Assembly (NCBI GenBank): GCA_017506865.1
Contig: JAFCMP010000525.1
Coordinates: forward strand, 1,302,001 to 1,366,000
Reading direction: 5' to 3'
DNA from: Tribonema minus
Taxonomy: Eukaryota > Sar > Xanthophyceae > Tribonematales > Tribonemataceae
DNA length: 64,000 nt
Shown: one piece after another, positions 42,401-54,021 of the stretch
How positions within the stretch are numbered: the first letter of the stretch is position 1
Layout: the number at the start of each line of letters is the position of its first letter
The notes under the pieces: model-generated
The model's input: only the letters and a program-made list of their open reading frames with translations
What the model was told of the DNA's origin: nothing
Databases searched by the model: none
Program-made: the position numbers and the translations under genes

Positions 42401-44529
42401 GACAGAAGATGCGTGCAAGCATGCATTGAAGGGCCGAGACATGCGCGTGACGGTGTCTTCACTGCTTGTGCGCACTTGCATGCACATGTACTTCTTGTTA
42501 ATTCTTGCGTAGGGTGCCACAAGCGCAGACGGTGGATGTCCCGCTTGCCAGCGAAATCTACAGGTATATTGTATTCAAAAACTTGAAGGTGTCTCAAGCC
42601 GCACTGACGATCACTTCTGAATGCATCGTCCATTGGCATCTCCCCCATGTACAGTAGTTGGCAGTGTCCACAAAGGTGAATCATCTGCTGCTGTTGCTAG
42701 CGCCACAAGGTATGAACGCTTATTCTCAGCTGGCGTACCTGTAAAGTGCTCAATGGCGCGTCCCATGCCTAGCAGGTCCGGACTGGCGCGGCTGCAGCGG
42801 CGTGCAGGGCATGAGCAGCACACACAAGGTGCGGTTGGGACACCTCCTACCTGTGTGAATCACGTACTGGTCTTTGATGTGTGCTGCTTTCAGGCAGGTG
42901 TCTCATAGAAATGCCTCAGTTTTGGGGGAAAGTCCGCACTACACTACATGCATGGAATTGTTTGAGCTCTGACTATGGACCCTCATTGCTTGCGTACAGT
43001 ATGATGCAAGCAAACGCGCGTGGACAATACGACGGTGCTGCACATGGCTTACATGCCATGCAACAGAGCTGCTGAGCACGCAGTTCCTGGGGAGCAAACC
43101 AGCGGTCGCATCTGCTGACTATAGCAGAATGGCAACACAGCAAAGTGCCTCAAAAGTAACGCAAATGAATGTGTCAGGCACCAAATATTCGCATCTGCAC
43201 TTCCCCCCACCCGCCCCTCACCTCTCGTCCCGGTCGAACTGCTGGAACTCCCACTGCCATGCGACGCGCGAGCGGTACAGCCGCAGCACCGCCGCCACCG
43301 CGCCCGCCGCCGCACTAAACCCCCCTTCCTCCCCCCCCTCCCCCCCCTCCTCTGCCCCCTCCGCCCCCGCTGCTGCCGTCGCCGCCGCGCACGCACTCCG
43401 CGCCTCCGCCCTGACGACCTTCACGACGGCGTCCAGCGCGGCGCGCGCGACGTCGCGCGGGCAGCGCCGCTCGCACGAGACGCCCACCAGCTGCTGAGCA
43501 ATGCGGCGGCGCTGCTGCGCGTCGCCGCGCAGCCACGCCGCCGGCGCCAGCTTTATGATCGCCTTGGCGGTCTCTGCCGCGCGGGGGGGGCGGGTGTGTG
43601 CGCAGGGACACCCCGGGCGGCGCGCGGGTGGGGGGGGGGGGGGGGGGGGGGGGGAGCCGTGGTCAGGGCGGCATGCTGCGATGTCACCTCTGCGAGCGAG
43701 CATATTGGTGAGCAATGGGACGGGTGCTGGTAGCATCACGCAGCCATGCCACTGCTGTGAGTCCCATGGTCAAGGTCCAGGCTACTGCGGGCTCTAGAGG
43801 GGTCGAAACCTTTGTGAGAGCACCTCAACGATCCATCGGTGGAAGCACACAAGCTGCTGAGCGATGCGGCGGTGAGTGTCTCCAAATATGCACTCACCAC
43901 AAGTGCTGCCTGTTTGCGCATGCAAATGTGCATGTGCACGAGCGCTTATGGCAATAGCGTCATGATGGGGGCAGCGCGCCAGTCGGCTGCTATGGCTCGT
44001 GTCACAAGGGAAGCCTCAAGATTCGCTTGTCGTTCCGGGCAGCCGGGTGCTGCAATGGACGCTACAGATCATGCATCATCCAGGCAAAAAAACTGCCGGT
44101 TCGTGACTTAGCCAAAAGCAGTGCAGGCGCATTCCTGCGTAAAGTGGGCCTCGCGTGGGGTGACAGCACCTGCTTGCAGTAGAGCAGTCGCGTCCTTAGT
44201 TGCCAGGAATTTGTACAGGAGGGGCTTGACCATCTGTTTTTTTTGTAAGAGTCGGGAAACTCACCAGCAAAGGCAAAGATCTGAGGCGATGAGTCCGGCT
44301 CCTCGATGCTGCCATCAGATCTCTTCTGCGGCCCCAGACAGCAAGTGCAGGCCCAAGCCAGGTCCCGCAGCAGGACATCCACAGATAGTGCTGGTGGATC
44401 TCCACCTTTGGAGGCTACTGCCTGGGCCTGTTTCAGCTGCAAAAGCCAGAACCAGACCTTAGCATCTGTGTCTGCCGCTTGCTGCTGCTGTTGCTGCTGC
44501 TGTTGAGGTGGCTGATGACGCTGGTGCAC
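36479..44529 (-). CDS. Unrecognised alpha-helical (solenoid-like) protein
   Basis: Eight minus-strand exons join in consistent phase without stops: 44265-44529, 43222-43573, 42739-42791, 41461-41612, 39481-39771, 38308-38430, 37431-37661 and 36479-36748 (TAG), giving at least 578 residues. An upstream exon with the start is expected in 44530-44980, since the first exon opens phase 0 after a TTGCAG acceptor. The protein starts with poly-Gln (CAG/CAA, Q9), then WFWLLQLKQAQAVA, DVLLRDLAWACTCCLG, ETAKAIIKLAPAAWLRGD, QQLVGVSCERRCPRDVARA, an acidic Gly/Glu linker, GTHGELLAQFLYLNIADER, VRQYGYGALARCAVLGRG, ARDVVTRVVAALGARDVLEA, ATLLCALAGALRRARRC and AAELIFDQATRDCRWELALL. Repeated Ala/Leu amphipathic helices suggest a HEAT/ARM-like solenoid. 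I do not recognise a family. The short 53-base exon at 42739-42791 rests on phase agreement only. Confidence 0.72.
38308..38790 (-). repeat. Acceptor-side copies upstream of exon 38308-38430
   Basis: On the minus strand the acceptor plus exon start CTGCCAG|GACCTGGTGGCGCG (38430) has copies near 38530-38556 (CTGTCAG then GACCTGGTGGCACGC) and 38762-38785 (CTGCCAG then GACTTGTGCTGCCACGA). Copies weaken with distance from the true exon. Confidence 0.8.
39372..39510 (-). repeat. Donor-side copy of exon 39481-39771
   Basis: Plus-strand CACCTGCGTCATGCAGTAGC with CGCGCTGGCGGCGAGC at the true exon end (39478-39515) is matched by TACCTGCTTCATGCAGTAGC with CGCGCTGGCGGCGAGC at about 39376-39418. Spacing is about 102 bases. 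Confidence 0.88.
41340..41515 (-). repeat. Donor-side copy of exon 41461-41612
   Basis: CGCTCACCGCCGCGACGTGG with GCGTAGTCGCGCCGCGCC at the true exon end (41454 on) is copied at 41341-41395 as CGCTCACCGCCGCGACGCGG with GCGTAGTCGCGCCGCGCG. The spacer ATCAATCTTCA plus TTCAACATG is duplicated with it, so the unit is about 113 bases. Confidence 0.9.
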
Positions 44530-44980
44530 CTGCAAGGGCACACGTCCGAGACATGTTCAACTTCAGGATGCTTTAAAAGTCCGATATGTTCGCGAGTTTG
44601 TGTGTCCAATAACAGCACATGGCCGGCCTGGCCTCACGCAGCTGTGCTTGACTGGTCACTACGTGACCAAGCTGCAATCACCGCAGGCGCCGCCTCTCAG
44701 AGCACAGGGCAGGAGAAGAGGATCCAAATCTATCGTAAGCGCAGTGGAGAATTTGTGCATGACGCACCGTCGCTGCAGGCTGGCCCGTTCGAAACTGAAG
44801 CTGGCTGCCGACCATGTCGCCACTGCGCACAGGACCTGCGCAGCCTGTGTCTGTCTCTGCAAAGACAAAGAGAGTTTCTTCCACCACCATTTCGCGCCAT
44901 CCAAAGATCAACAGCAACTTGAAGTTCGGTTCCTGGAGCGTTCCAAAGTCATCGCACAACAAAACACTTACTTTGCAAGC
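44530..44980. promoter_or_regulatory. Divergent upstream region, helical protein / MuiA-like
   Basis: About 450 bases lie between the first recognised minus-strand exon and the chosen ATG of the plus-strand gene. The initiator exon of the minus-strand gene should lie here. The plus frame is open back to 44600, but that N-terminal extension has no homology-like features. No core promoter motif is evident. Confidence 0.4.
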
Positions 44981-47900
44981 ATGGTGACGCTGCCTGCAGA
45001 GAGAGCTGGGGCTGCGAAGACGGAGATCATAAAAATTGCCGATGCGCCCATCTCGAAGGTCACAGTGTACAAGTCCGACAGGGCCGAGGTCACTCGCCAG
45101 GTCCACTTCGAGCCCGACGAGCCTGGGATCTATGAGCTGAAAGTGCGAGGGCTGCCTCACACAACAGAGAGGTCAGATTGTATGTTTTTATTGCTTTTTT
45201 TCCTGCCGCTGCTGGTTCTGCATTTGGTCCCAAACCGTGGATGAACAGGTGCGATGATTCGTGATCACTTCGCGATCTTTATGGCATAGGTAGACTGGTC
45301 CTCTGCTCTGTCAACTAGCAGCCTCCGAGAAGGTCGTTGTTGTGCAAGGCTATGCTGGCACGTAATCCTCGAGCGGGCAATCGCTCGTTTATGACTTCTT
45401 TTCGTTGTGCAGGTGTGTGTGAAAGGGAGCTTGTTTATTCTCCGCTTTGTACTCCGACGACCGCCGCGACTACGACGTATTTATAAGGCTATAGGGTGAT
45501 AGCATGTTCGGAAGGAAAGGGTTTATCAGCTGCTGTGTATGGCATTTTTGCCGCATGATTTAGGTCGTAGCAAAGTTGTGATCATTTCGTTGTCAATTCA
45601 ATGACTCACTTGCCATTCGGAGTAATCTGGCAATAGCAACATGTGCCACCCAGAGATGTCACTGAGCAAACTGGCGCGCTTTCATGCGAGGCAAGAGTGG
45701 CCTGCCTCTTTGATACCATTTGAATGATTTCTTGAACTGGCGGACATCATTTTGCATTGGCACACGCTGGGTAAGGCAGCCTCAGCATCAGAAGGTCTGT
45801 TTTGTGCAAGATTGGTGGATGTTTTACTGCAGTGCTTTTCGTCTGCTTCAGGATGAGCCTGGCTCAACCTGTCTGTCTGTTACAAGCCATAAATGCTTGG
45901 CGATGATTTGGTCGAACCATATTGTCACACGTGACGTGAGAGGCATACATGGCAACTGATAGATTTTCTTGTCACACCACTTGAAGCTATCACTACCCTT
46001 AGGTGCTGTGCGTATGATAATTTTTTTTAATTTACCATGCGAGCATTGTTGCCACACAGTCTGGCCAGCATTGTCACGATGCGGGTACCTTCTTGAAGTG
46101 CTTGCAAGAATCTAGCACTTGGCACACAGGCGTGCTTCAGAACCTGGACGTCCCATCAGCAGTTACAGGCGTTCTGTTGCTGTGCCGTGATCAGCTACAG
46201 TCCAAATGAGTGTTGTGACCTCAAGTACTTTGCCAAGCTTTCATCTCCTCAACAACCAAATTACGGCACTATACGCATCGCTTCCTGCTCACTGCTGTCT
46301 TCACCCGCCCCATTGCCGATCCGCCCCCCCCCCCCCATTGCTTGCAGCGACTCGGTGCGGCTGGAGGGCACCGGGCACTGCACCATACTGCACGTCAGCT
46401 ACGCCGAGGAGCACATCGAGCCCGATGATGACGCAGACGCGAAGGCCACGTCGGACGTCGCGGCTCAGGTCAAGCAGCTGGAGGAAACCATACAGGTACG
46501 TAGGTATGTGGCCTGGCATTGACGGCGCCGCCTGCGCGAACGTGTTGTTCTGCTTTTTATTGGAGTTTGCCGGCACTTGTCCGCCTGACACCGTGCGCCG
46601 ACACGACCTCATGCGTCGCCTTTAGCTCATGCTGAGGTGCCATGTCGGCCGCAGTAAGGAGTTGGTGCTGCGCAGCAGCAGCAGCATTGATCAGTACAAC
46701 TAATGCAGGCTCAAGGCGACCATGCAGATGGCGGACGCCGTGCCTTCGGCGAGCGAGGGGGCGAGCGCGGCAGGGACAGCCACCGGGCTTTCAGCCGTAG
46801 CAGGAGCGGCAGCAGGGGCTCCTCATGGAGCCGGCACTGCGGCGACCGCCGGGCACCCACGGGCGCGCACGCGCAGGCCTGGAACGTGGACATGGCACAA
46901 GGAATCTGCGCGGCCTTCCGTGCGCAGTACAAGAAAGCGCCGACTCTGCCTACGCGCCAAGCATTCGCGGAGGCGCGTACCACGTCGGAAAATATCTCCT
47001 TGCTGGTGCAAGCAACCGCGGCAACGGCGGAAATGACAGCAGTCTGTTCTTTAAAAGCATCAACAGGCTGCAGCAGGGCATCGACCACCTTGTCGAGGCC
47101 CAACGCACCAACTCTTAGTCCCGCCTTGACGAGGAGCGGCGCCTGCGCACGAGGCGGCGCAGATTCCTTTTGCCATGTCCACGTTCCAGGCTTGCGCGTG
47201 CGCGCCCGTGGGTGCCCGGCGGTCGCCGCTCTGCCGGCTCCATGAGGAGCCCTGCTGCCGCTCCTGCTACGGCTGGAACCCCGGTGGCTGTCCCTGCCGC
47301 GCTCGCCCCCTTGCTCGCTCGCCTTCGGCGAGGAATGAGCCCATGTACTCGTTGTGGTGGGCTTGGGGCTCAGCAGCACCCTCCGTATACGGTTCAAGGG
47401 CTGATTTGCATGTGCACTGGAGGCTGCCTCAAGGCACGCTCTTGGCCAACGAGCTGAAGATGCCGTTGAAGAGCTCTGGCACATACATAAGCAGGGCCGC
47501 GCGAGTGTTGTGAACTGGTGTTCTCAACCACCACTTTTGCCGTGAGCTCGTGTCAGTGCTTGTGAGTACGTGCAAGCGCGATTGACAACTCGTACACAAG
47601 ATGCGCAACGGCGACGATGGCACGTCTCGCAGCAGCGCGCGCCGCATCGCCGCCACCTGCCTCGGCGGAGACACGCTGCGCCGACATCACCGCGCCGCCG
47701 CATTGCGCCGCCAAGAGCCCCTCTGTCAACCCATCACCCCTGCTCGATGCCATGCTCGTAGTCTCTGCGCGTGACGGCGGCGCGTGCCGCATCGCCGCCA
47801 CATCGGAGGTCTGCTGCGCCAGTCTCACCGTGCCGCCGCGTCGCGCCGCCAAGAGCCCCTCTGTTACCCCTCGATTCGCTGCTCACTGCCACACGCTCCC

Positions 47901-50900
47901 TCTCCGCCGCCGCGGCGCAGGACCTCACCGACAGGCTCGCCGCCGCCGCCAGCCACCACCGCCGCTCCGAGGCGCTGCAGAGCCTGGTGTGCCAGTATGC
48001 GGGCGTCGTCGTCGGGGGCGCCGCCTCCCCCGCCGCCAACGCCGCCGCTGGCGCCTCAGCAACGGTCCCCGCCGCCGCCCCCGCCCCCCCGCCCCCCCTG
48101 GACGCCTTCGACGCGGTCCTCGCGTACACGCGCAAGCACCTGGAGGGCGCGGACGACGAGCGCGCGGGCATCGAGAAGCAGCGCCGCGCGCTCAACGCGG
48201 AGCTCGCGAGCGCGCAGGAGAGGCTCAACAAGCTGCGGTTTGCAGCGGCGCCGCGCGGCGGCGGCGGCGCGGCGTTCGTGCGGCAGATCGTCGTGTCGCT
48301 GGACGTCGCGCAGGCGGGCGCCGTGGACCTGGTCGCGCGCTACGTGACGTGCGGCGCGCGCTGGACGAGCTCGTACGACGTGCGCGTCGCGACGGCGCAC
48401 AATGCGATCTCGTGTGTGTACTACGGTGAGCGCGGCGGAGGCGCCTCTGTGGCGCGGCCGCGTACTCCGTCCTGTTCAAAAGCAAGCACACTGGACGGCT
48501 TTCTTGTGCAGGCGTAAAAGGGGGGGGGGGTGGACGTCCTGTTTGCGCTCGTACGACGTGCGCGTCGTGACGGCGCACAATGCGATATCGCGCGTGTACT
48601 ACGGTGAGCGGAGGCGGCGCCTCCGTGGTGCGGCTGGGTGTTGGTGAGTGGCGCTGCCGGTGGCATGCGCTCAGTAACCCGTGGCTCTGTTGTATGATTC
48701 CATGTTTGCCGACAAAAGCATAGTTTGTGTACTTCTGTTTTTTTTACTTGTGCGGACGCACGCATGTCCGCAATTATGTCGGCCGACTTCACCCCAACCT
48801 ACGACGACCCCTACTTGCAGCGCGCTGTTCTCGTGTTCTGACCTTCTCGCACGCCGCCGCGTCGCGCCCGCTGCTGACGCTGCCGCCGCCGCCGCCGCCT
48901 TTCGCCTTGCAGGCGAGGTCGTGCAGGGCACCGGTGAGGACTGGGACGACGTGCGCCTCACGCTGTCCACGGCGGAGCCCGCCATCTCTGGCACGCCGCC
49001 GGCGCTGGCGCCCAAGACGGTGCGCTGGCGCGCGCCGTCGCGGCGCCCAGCCATGATGATGATGAAGACGCGCGCCATGCCGGCCGCGATGGACATGGCC
49101 CCGGGGGCCGAGACGTATGGCTGGTCGCCGACGACGCCGGCGTTTGCCGCGGCGCCGCTGCCGCCGCCGCCGCCGGGTGAGCGCGACGCTGCCGCCCGTT
49201 CATGTCTGTACACGATGCGCTTGCCGTGCAGGCCTTTGAATGGCTTCAATGCAAAGCTCAGGGTTCTTGCGCGCCTCGCTTCCGAAGAGCATTTGGCGCC
49301 GTGTGTCATGACTCGTCAGTGCTGGTGGCAGGTCGTGAGTCGTGCGTCACGAGCTGCGCGCCGCCGTCCGCCGCAGTCGCTCAGCGGGCTCCTCGCTCAA
49401 CCACTTGCGCGCGTGCTCAAAGCAGGAAACAGTGCCAACAAAAGCTACCCGACGTCCTCGTCTGCTCAACGTACTGACTCAACGCCTTCATGTGCTCAAC
49501 ACACTGATGCCGCTCGCACTGCACTGCCGCAGCGCCCGTGGCGACCGCCGCGGTGGACAGCGGCGGCGCGCTCGGCGCCGTGGCCTACGAGATTGCCGCG
49601 CCGGCGTCCGTCGCGTCCGACTTCACCGCCAAGAAGCTGACCGTCGGCATCCTGGAGCTGTCGGCGGACGTCACGCACTACGTGGTGCCCGCGCTGGAGG
49701 CGGCGGCGTACCTCAAGGTGAGAGCCGGGGGGGGGGAGCTGCCCCTTGCGCAGCGTCAAACAGGTGCTCCTTGTGAAGTGTCACATGTCTTGTGGAGGTT
49801 GCTGGGGGCTGTATACGTCGGTGCCCGCGCTGGAGGCGGCGGCGTACCTCAATGTGAGAACGGCGGGGGGAGCTCTGCCTTTTGCTAAGAAGTGTCATGG
49901 CTCGTGGAGAGTGCGGGGGGGGGGGGAGGTGCTCTCTGCGAACTGTCACATGTCTTGTGGAGGGCGCTGGGGGCTGTATACGTGGTGCCCGCGCTGGAGG
50001 CGGCGGCATACCTCAAGGTGAGGGCGGCGCGGGAGGCGCTGCCCCTTGCGAAGCGTCACGTCTCGTGGCGAGTGCTGAGTATGCTCGATAGCGTGCTCTG
50101 TACACTTACTTCTATGATTGCTGTGCTATCAGCGAGGCACTACGTCGTGCCCGCGCTGGAGGCGGCGGCGAACCTCAAGGTGAGAGCGGCGGGGGGGAGC
50201 TGCCTCTTACTGAGAAGTGTCATGGCTCACAGAGGGTGCGGAGGGGGTGAGAGGTGCTCCTTGTGAAGTGTCACACGTCTTGCGGAGGGTGCTGGGGGCT
50301 GTATACATGGTGCCCGCGCTGGAGGTGGCAGCGTACCTCAAGGTGAGAGCGCCACGGGGGAGCTGCATCTTGCTGAGAAGTGTAATGGCTTGTGGAGGTT
50401 GCGGGGGGGATGGCAGGCGCGGCTCGTGGAGATGGTGGGGGGGGGGGGGAGGTGCTCCTTGCGAAGTGTCACACGTCTCGTGGGGAGTGCTGGGGGCTGA
50501 TTGACGAAAGCGCATGCGTGCTCCGCGTGCTTCCTTATCAAGTGCCATGGCTTATGGAGAGTGCGGGGTGTTTTATGAAAAAGCGTCTGCGTGCGCCACG
50601 CGCGCTGGGGATCGGGCTCTGCATGGCCCTGGTGCCATGAGCAGAGGTACATGGGGAATAATGCCTGCATGTACTTTAGTGTGTGCTTTCAGAGCAGCAT
50701 CAATGAACTTCAGGTAACCAGTCGAGGTTTCGTACCCCTTGCCGCCGCTTGCGGCAGCTGTACACCAACAAACCCTTTCACTGTCGCGTTACCACAAATC
50801 TGAAACTGAAGCACGCTGCGTGCGCCCCCCCCCCCACCTCCCCGCAGGCCAAGGTGCTCAACACGACGGACTACCTGCTGCTGGCGTCCGACGACGTGTC

Positions 50901-53900
50901 CATCTTCTTCGACAACCGCTTCGTCACCAAGACGTCGCTGCGCACCGTGAGCCCGGGCGAGGGCTTCGACGTCTTCCTCGGCGTCGACCCCGCTGTCAAG
51001 GTGAGCACTGGCGCACGCGAGGGTGGATGCTCGACGTTGTGTGGTGCACGTAACGCTCTCGCGTTGCTCTTTGTGCAAGGGGTGGTGACGTCTTTCTGGG
51101 CGTCGACCCCGCCGTCAAGGTAAGCGGGAGCACTGACGCGCGTGCGAGGGTGGATGCGTGACGTTGCGGAGTGCACGTGGCGCTCGCGCGTTTCTTTTTG
51201 TGCGAGAGGTGTCGACGTCTTCCTGGGCATAGACCCCGCCGTCAAGGTGAGCGGAGCGCTGTCGCGCGCGCGAGGGTGGATGTGTGCTCATAAAGACAAA
51301 TCCTTTCATACTCGAAGTATGTTACTGAAGCTAGTTGTTTTGCACTGTTCACATTGTGCTTCCCGTAGGAGTTGAACTCGTGTTCAAGGCGTTAAGAGCC
51401 CACACGCATGCGTAGCACATGGAGCGCGCTCGCGTTTCTTTTTGTGCAAGGGGTGTCAAGGTGTGCATCGACATACGTCTGCGCTGGCGCGCAAGGGTGG
51501 ATGCATGCCAGTAAGGGTAGATGTAGTGTGTTGCGTGGTGCGCTTGTGCTTCTCTTTTTGTGCAAGGGGCGTCCAGGTTTGCACACGACCTACGCCGAGA
51601 GGACGCATTCCAATCAGTAGTGCACTCGCGTTTCTCTTCGTGTAATATGTGCTGAGGTCTGCATAGCAACTCGAGAGCGAAGGCCTGCTTGCACTCATGA
51701 GGCTGCACGAATGAACTAGTACGGCGGCGTCGGCAAATGTATTGGGTCCTTCAGGAACTCACAACGAAGCGAATGGAAGCACTGGCCTTGTGTGCCTTGC
51801 ACAGTGCTCTGTGACCCCGTCTTTGGAAGCATCGCACCTTCAGCATCTTTCTGATTCGCGCAAACTCGAGGGCCGTGCTGCGTAGCCATTGCGCAGCTCA
51901 TACATACATGCCCGCACCCACACCTGCCTCGTGCACTCACTGCGCGCCTTACCACAACATACGAATGTGGACATGGTGGTGCTATTTGACTCATGGCCAA
52001 TTGCTGCAGCAGCGGCGACCACGGTTATTGGTGGAAGGCAGTTGCGGCTAACGATCCCTTGTCACCTCGAGCTCTACGATCTTTTGATTCCTTTTCGTAC
52101 GACATGCGCGCCGCCGCTGGCCGCACCGCAGGTGTCGTACGCGCCGCCGCGCAAGACGAGAAGCTTTTTTTATAGATTTGCGCAAGTATGAGGGCCATGC
52201 TTTGGAGTCGTTGCGGAGCTCACGCACATCCCCCTTGCATTCATTGCGCGCTTCAATAGGTGTCGTACGCTCCGCCGCGCAAGACGACGCGCCGCCGCGG
52301 CCTGCTGAGCAAGACGCAGCTGGTGACGCACGCGCACTGCACGACGCTCAACAACGCCAAGGCCGTGCCGATCACGGTGGCGCTTGTGGACGCCGTGCCG
52401 CGCAGCTCGGAGGATCTCATCAAGGTGAGAGCGCGCCAGCGGCGTGTGTGCTATCCCCATCGATTGCTTGTAACAGCACAGCTCGGAGGATCTCATCTCA
52501 AGGTGAGCGTGCCGGCGCTGCGGCAGGCGGCGTGTGTGCGTGTGTGTTGTCCGCATCGATTGTAACATACAGCTCGGAGGATCTCATCAAGGTGAGTGCG
52601 CCGGCGCCGCAGCAGGATGTGATTCAAGCTGAGACGTTATTATGAAATCGTCTTTGCGTTTTTGTAAATTAAATGCGATGAACTCAAGTTGCGGCGTGTG
52701 TGCTAGCCCCATCGATTGCTTGTAAAAGCACAGTTCGGAGGATCTCGTCAAGGTGAAGTGCCGGCGCCGCAGAGGGCGATGTGTGTGCTCTCTGCATCAA
52801 TTGCTTGTAAAACCTCGGAGGATCTCATCATGGTGCAGGCGCCGGCGCTGCAGCAGGCGATGTGTGTGCTGTCCCGATCGATTGCTTGTAAACGCATGCC
52901 GTGGGGACATGTCATTGTTTACAGTACAAGCACTGAGGTGTTGCACATGGGGGACCAGGAAATGAAGGCCAGCAGCTGGAGGTGCAACTGCTGCTTCGCG
53001 GTACTAATGCCGTTTGATGCTGTTGGCGGTTGCACTTGTGGTGGGTGTTGAACGGCTCCGAGCATCTCGTGAAGCCACATTAATGTAATCCACTTGTTGA
53101 CTCGGCTTCGTGTAGACGAGGCAGCCAACAGGCCCGTGCAGCTGACAGTAGCCATGTAGCGAGAAATCAGAGCCACCATGTTAGTGACCTGCCGCTGGCT
53201 TGGGTGCGCTGGCTAGCAGGAAGCACTTCTGCTCCACGCTCACGTCAAATGGCCGCTGCTGGCCATCGCTGTTGTGGCGTCGGCACACGACCAACGCGCG
53301 CCACTTTTACATCAGCGCGTGCTGGTGTATCACTCTAACACTGGCGGCATGAGGTCCGCAACAGACACCGCGGCTGGACTGGGCCCCTGCGTCAGCATGC
53401 GCATTACGCACTGTCGAAGGCCGCAAGGTCGAGGGGTGCGCTTTGATGCGCAGTTGGCCCATGGCGCGTCACCTCCGGCCACTGGGCGCGGCCGTCGCTG
53501 CGCTACTGCTCGCCTGCACGTCGCCCGTGAACCTGATACACACACGCTCAGCCAATGCCGCCATCTCATTGCACTGCGTGAGTGCGCGCTCGAGCTGCAG
53601 CGGCGCTGGTGTATTCGCATACTGCGCCATGCCTCGCCCATGCCTCTTTTCGCAGGCAAGTTCGCCGCACAGTCACAGTCTTCCAGCAAAGCACTCAACA
53701 GAAGCACGCCTGACACCCTGCGCGTGCTCGTGTGCACAGGTAATGCTGAAAGACCCCGCCCCCAACACTGTTACGGACGTCAGCGTCGACGCCAATGAGG
53801 CGCTCGTCTCCGCCGCGCTGGAGCTGCTTGAGGGCGAAGGCGGCGGCGGCGGCAGCAGCGCAGCAGCGGCGGCGGCAGCGGCGGCGGGGACGCTGCGCGT

Positions 53901-54021
53901 GGTGCAGAACGAGAGCGGCAAGCTTGTGTGGATTGTGCGCGTGCCGCCGCACACGGATGCGCGTGTGCCCTTTGAGTACTCCATCGAGTGGCCCGCCGAC
54001 AAGAACATTGAGATGGACTGA
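44981..54021 (+). CDS. MuiA/DUF4139-family protein (DUF4140 plus DUF4139)
   Basis: A conserved protein of unknown biochemical role, related to bacterial mucoidy-inhibitor MuiA-like proteins and nematode F37C4.5. Eight exons agree in phase: 44981-45171, 46348-46495, 47921-48425, 48913-49176, 49533-49717, 50848-51000, 52260-52424 and 53740-54021, about 630 residues. Residues about 15-110 form the N-terminal DUF4140 (ISKVTVYKSDRAEVTRQVHF, GIYELKVRGLP, SVRLEGTGHCTILHVSYAEE). A short coiled coil follows (VKQLEETIQDLTDRL, with a second heptad-rich block KQRRALNAELASAQERLNKL). The DUF4139 beta-rich part carries VARYVTCGARWTSSYDVRV, GEDWDDVRLTLSTAEP, FDNRFVTKTSLRTVSPGEGF, RSSEDLIKVMLKDP, and ends VPFEYSIEWPADKNIEMD. 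The middle holds a Met-rich RRPAMMMMKTRAMPAAMD linker. No signal peptide is seen, so the protein is probably intracellular. An alternative donor six bases downstream of exon 2's end breaks homology and was rejected. Confidence 0.92.
46743..47331. repeat. Foldback element with ~180 bp inverted arms in MuiA-like intron 2
   Basis: The left arm (about 46743-46924) and the right arm (about 47152-47331) are reverse complements with few mismatches; matching blocks include GCGAGCGCGGCAGGGACAGC, CGACCGCCGGGCACCCACGG and CTGGAACGTGGACATGGCA. The 227-base middle (46925-47151) is unique. Both arms end in GCCTTCGGCGAG or its complement. No transposase and no clear target-site duplication is visible, so it could be a foldback/MITE-like insertion or an inverted local duplication. 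Open frames over it are by-products of its GC content. Confidence 0.9.
47600..47880 (+). repeat. About 160 bp tandem copies before MuiA-like exon 3
   Basis: Segments at about 47630-47730 and 47770-47870 share CGCATCGCCGCCAC, CTGCGCC and CGCGCCGCCAAGAGCCCCTC, then CTGT and ACCCC. The array leads into the acceptor of exon 3 at 47921. Confidence 0.8.
48365..48605 (+). repeat. Donor-side copy in MuiA-like intron 3
   Basis: AGCTCGTACGACGTGCGCGT with GACGGCGCACAATGCGAT at the end of exon 3 (48425) is repeated as GCTCGTACGACGTGCGCGTC with the same block at 48545-48603, again followed by GTGAGCG. Spacing is about 178 bases. Confidence 0.93.
49678..50342 (+). repeat. Regular donor-side array in MuiA-like intron 5
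   Basis: GTGCCCGCGCTGGAGGCGGC plus GGCGTACCTCAAG|GTGAGAG ends exon 5 at 49717. Copies end near 49853, 50017, 50179 and 50342, each with a GTGAGA or GTGAGG donor. Spacings are about 136, 164, 162 and 163 bases. Between them CTTGTGAAGTGTCACATGTC- and GTGGAGGTTGCTGGGGGC-like lines repeat, so exon end and intron body were copied together. Confidence 0.95.
50966..51246 (+). repeat. Donor-side array in MuiA-like intron 6
   Basis: GACGTCTTCCTCGGCGTCGA plus CCCCGCTGTCAAG|GTGAGC (exon end 51000) recurs with ends near 51119 and 51246, with GTAAGC and GTGAGC donors. Spacings are about 119 and 127 bases. A GCGAGGGTGGATG word in the spacer repeats with it and continues in degraded form to about 51640. 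Confidence 0.93.
51974..52100 (+). repeat. Dispersed repeat, copy 2 (MuiA-like intron 6)
   Basis: This is the partner of 12742-12868. It ends about 30 bases before an acceptor-side copy of exon 7 (GCAGGTGTCGTACGCGCCGC at 52129-52148, true junction 52259). Confidence 0.85.
52400..52832 (+). repeat. Donor-side array in MuiA-like intron 7
   Basis: CGCAGCTCGGAGGATCTCAT plus CAAG|GTGAG (exon end 52424) recurs with ends near 52502, 52591, 52752 and 52832. Spacers share CCCCATCGATTGCTTGTAA and GCCGGCGCCGCAG words. Spacings are 78, 89, 161 and 80 bases, suggesting units of about 80 and doubled units. Confidence 0.93.

Noticed and set aside
46703-47245. Arg/Ser-rich open frame over MuiA-like intron 2
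   Set aside because: It lies across the foldback arms and mirrors a similar frame on the other strand. Exon 2 joins exon 3 at 47921 directly in phase with a continuous coiled coil, so this is intron.
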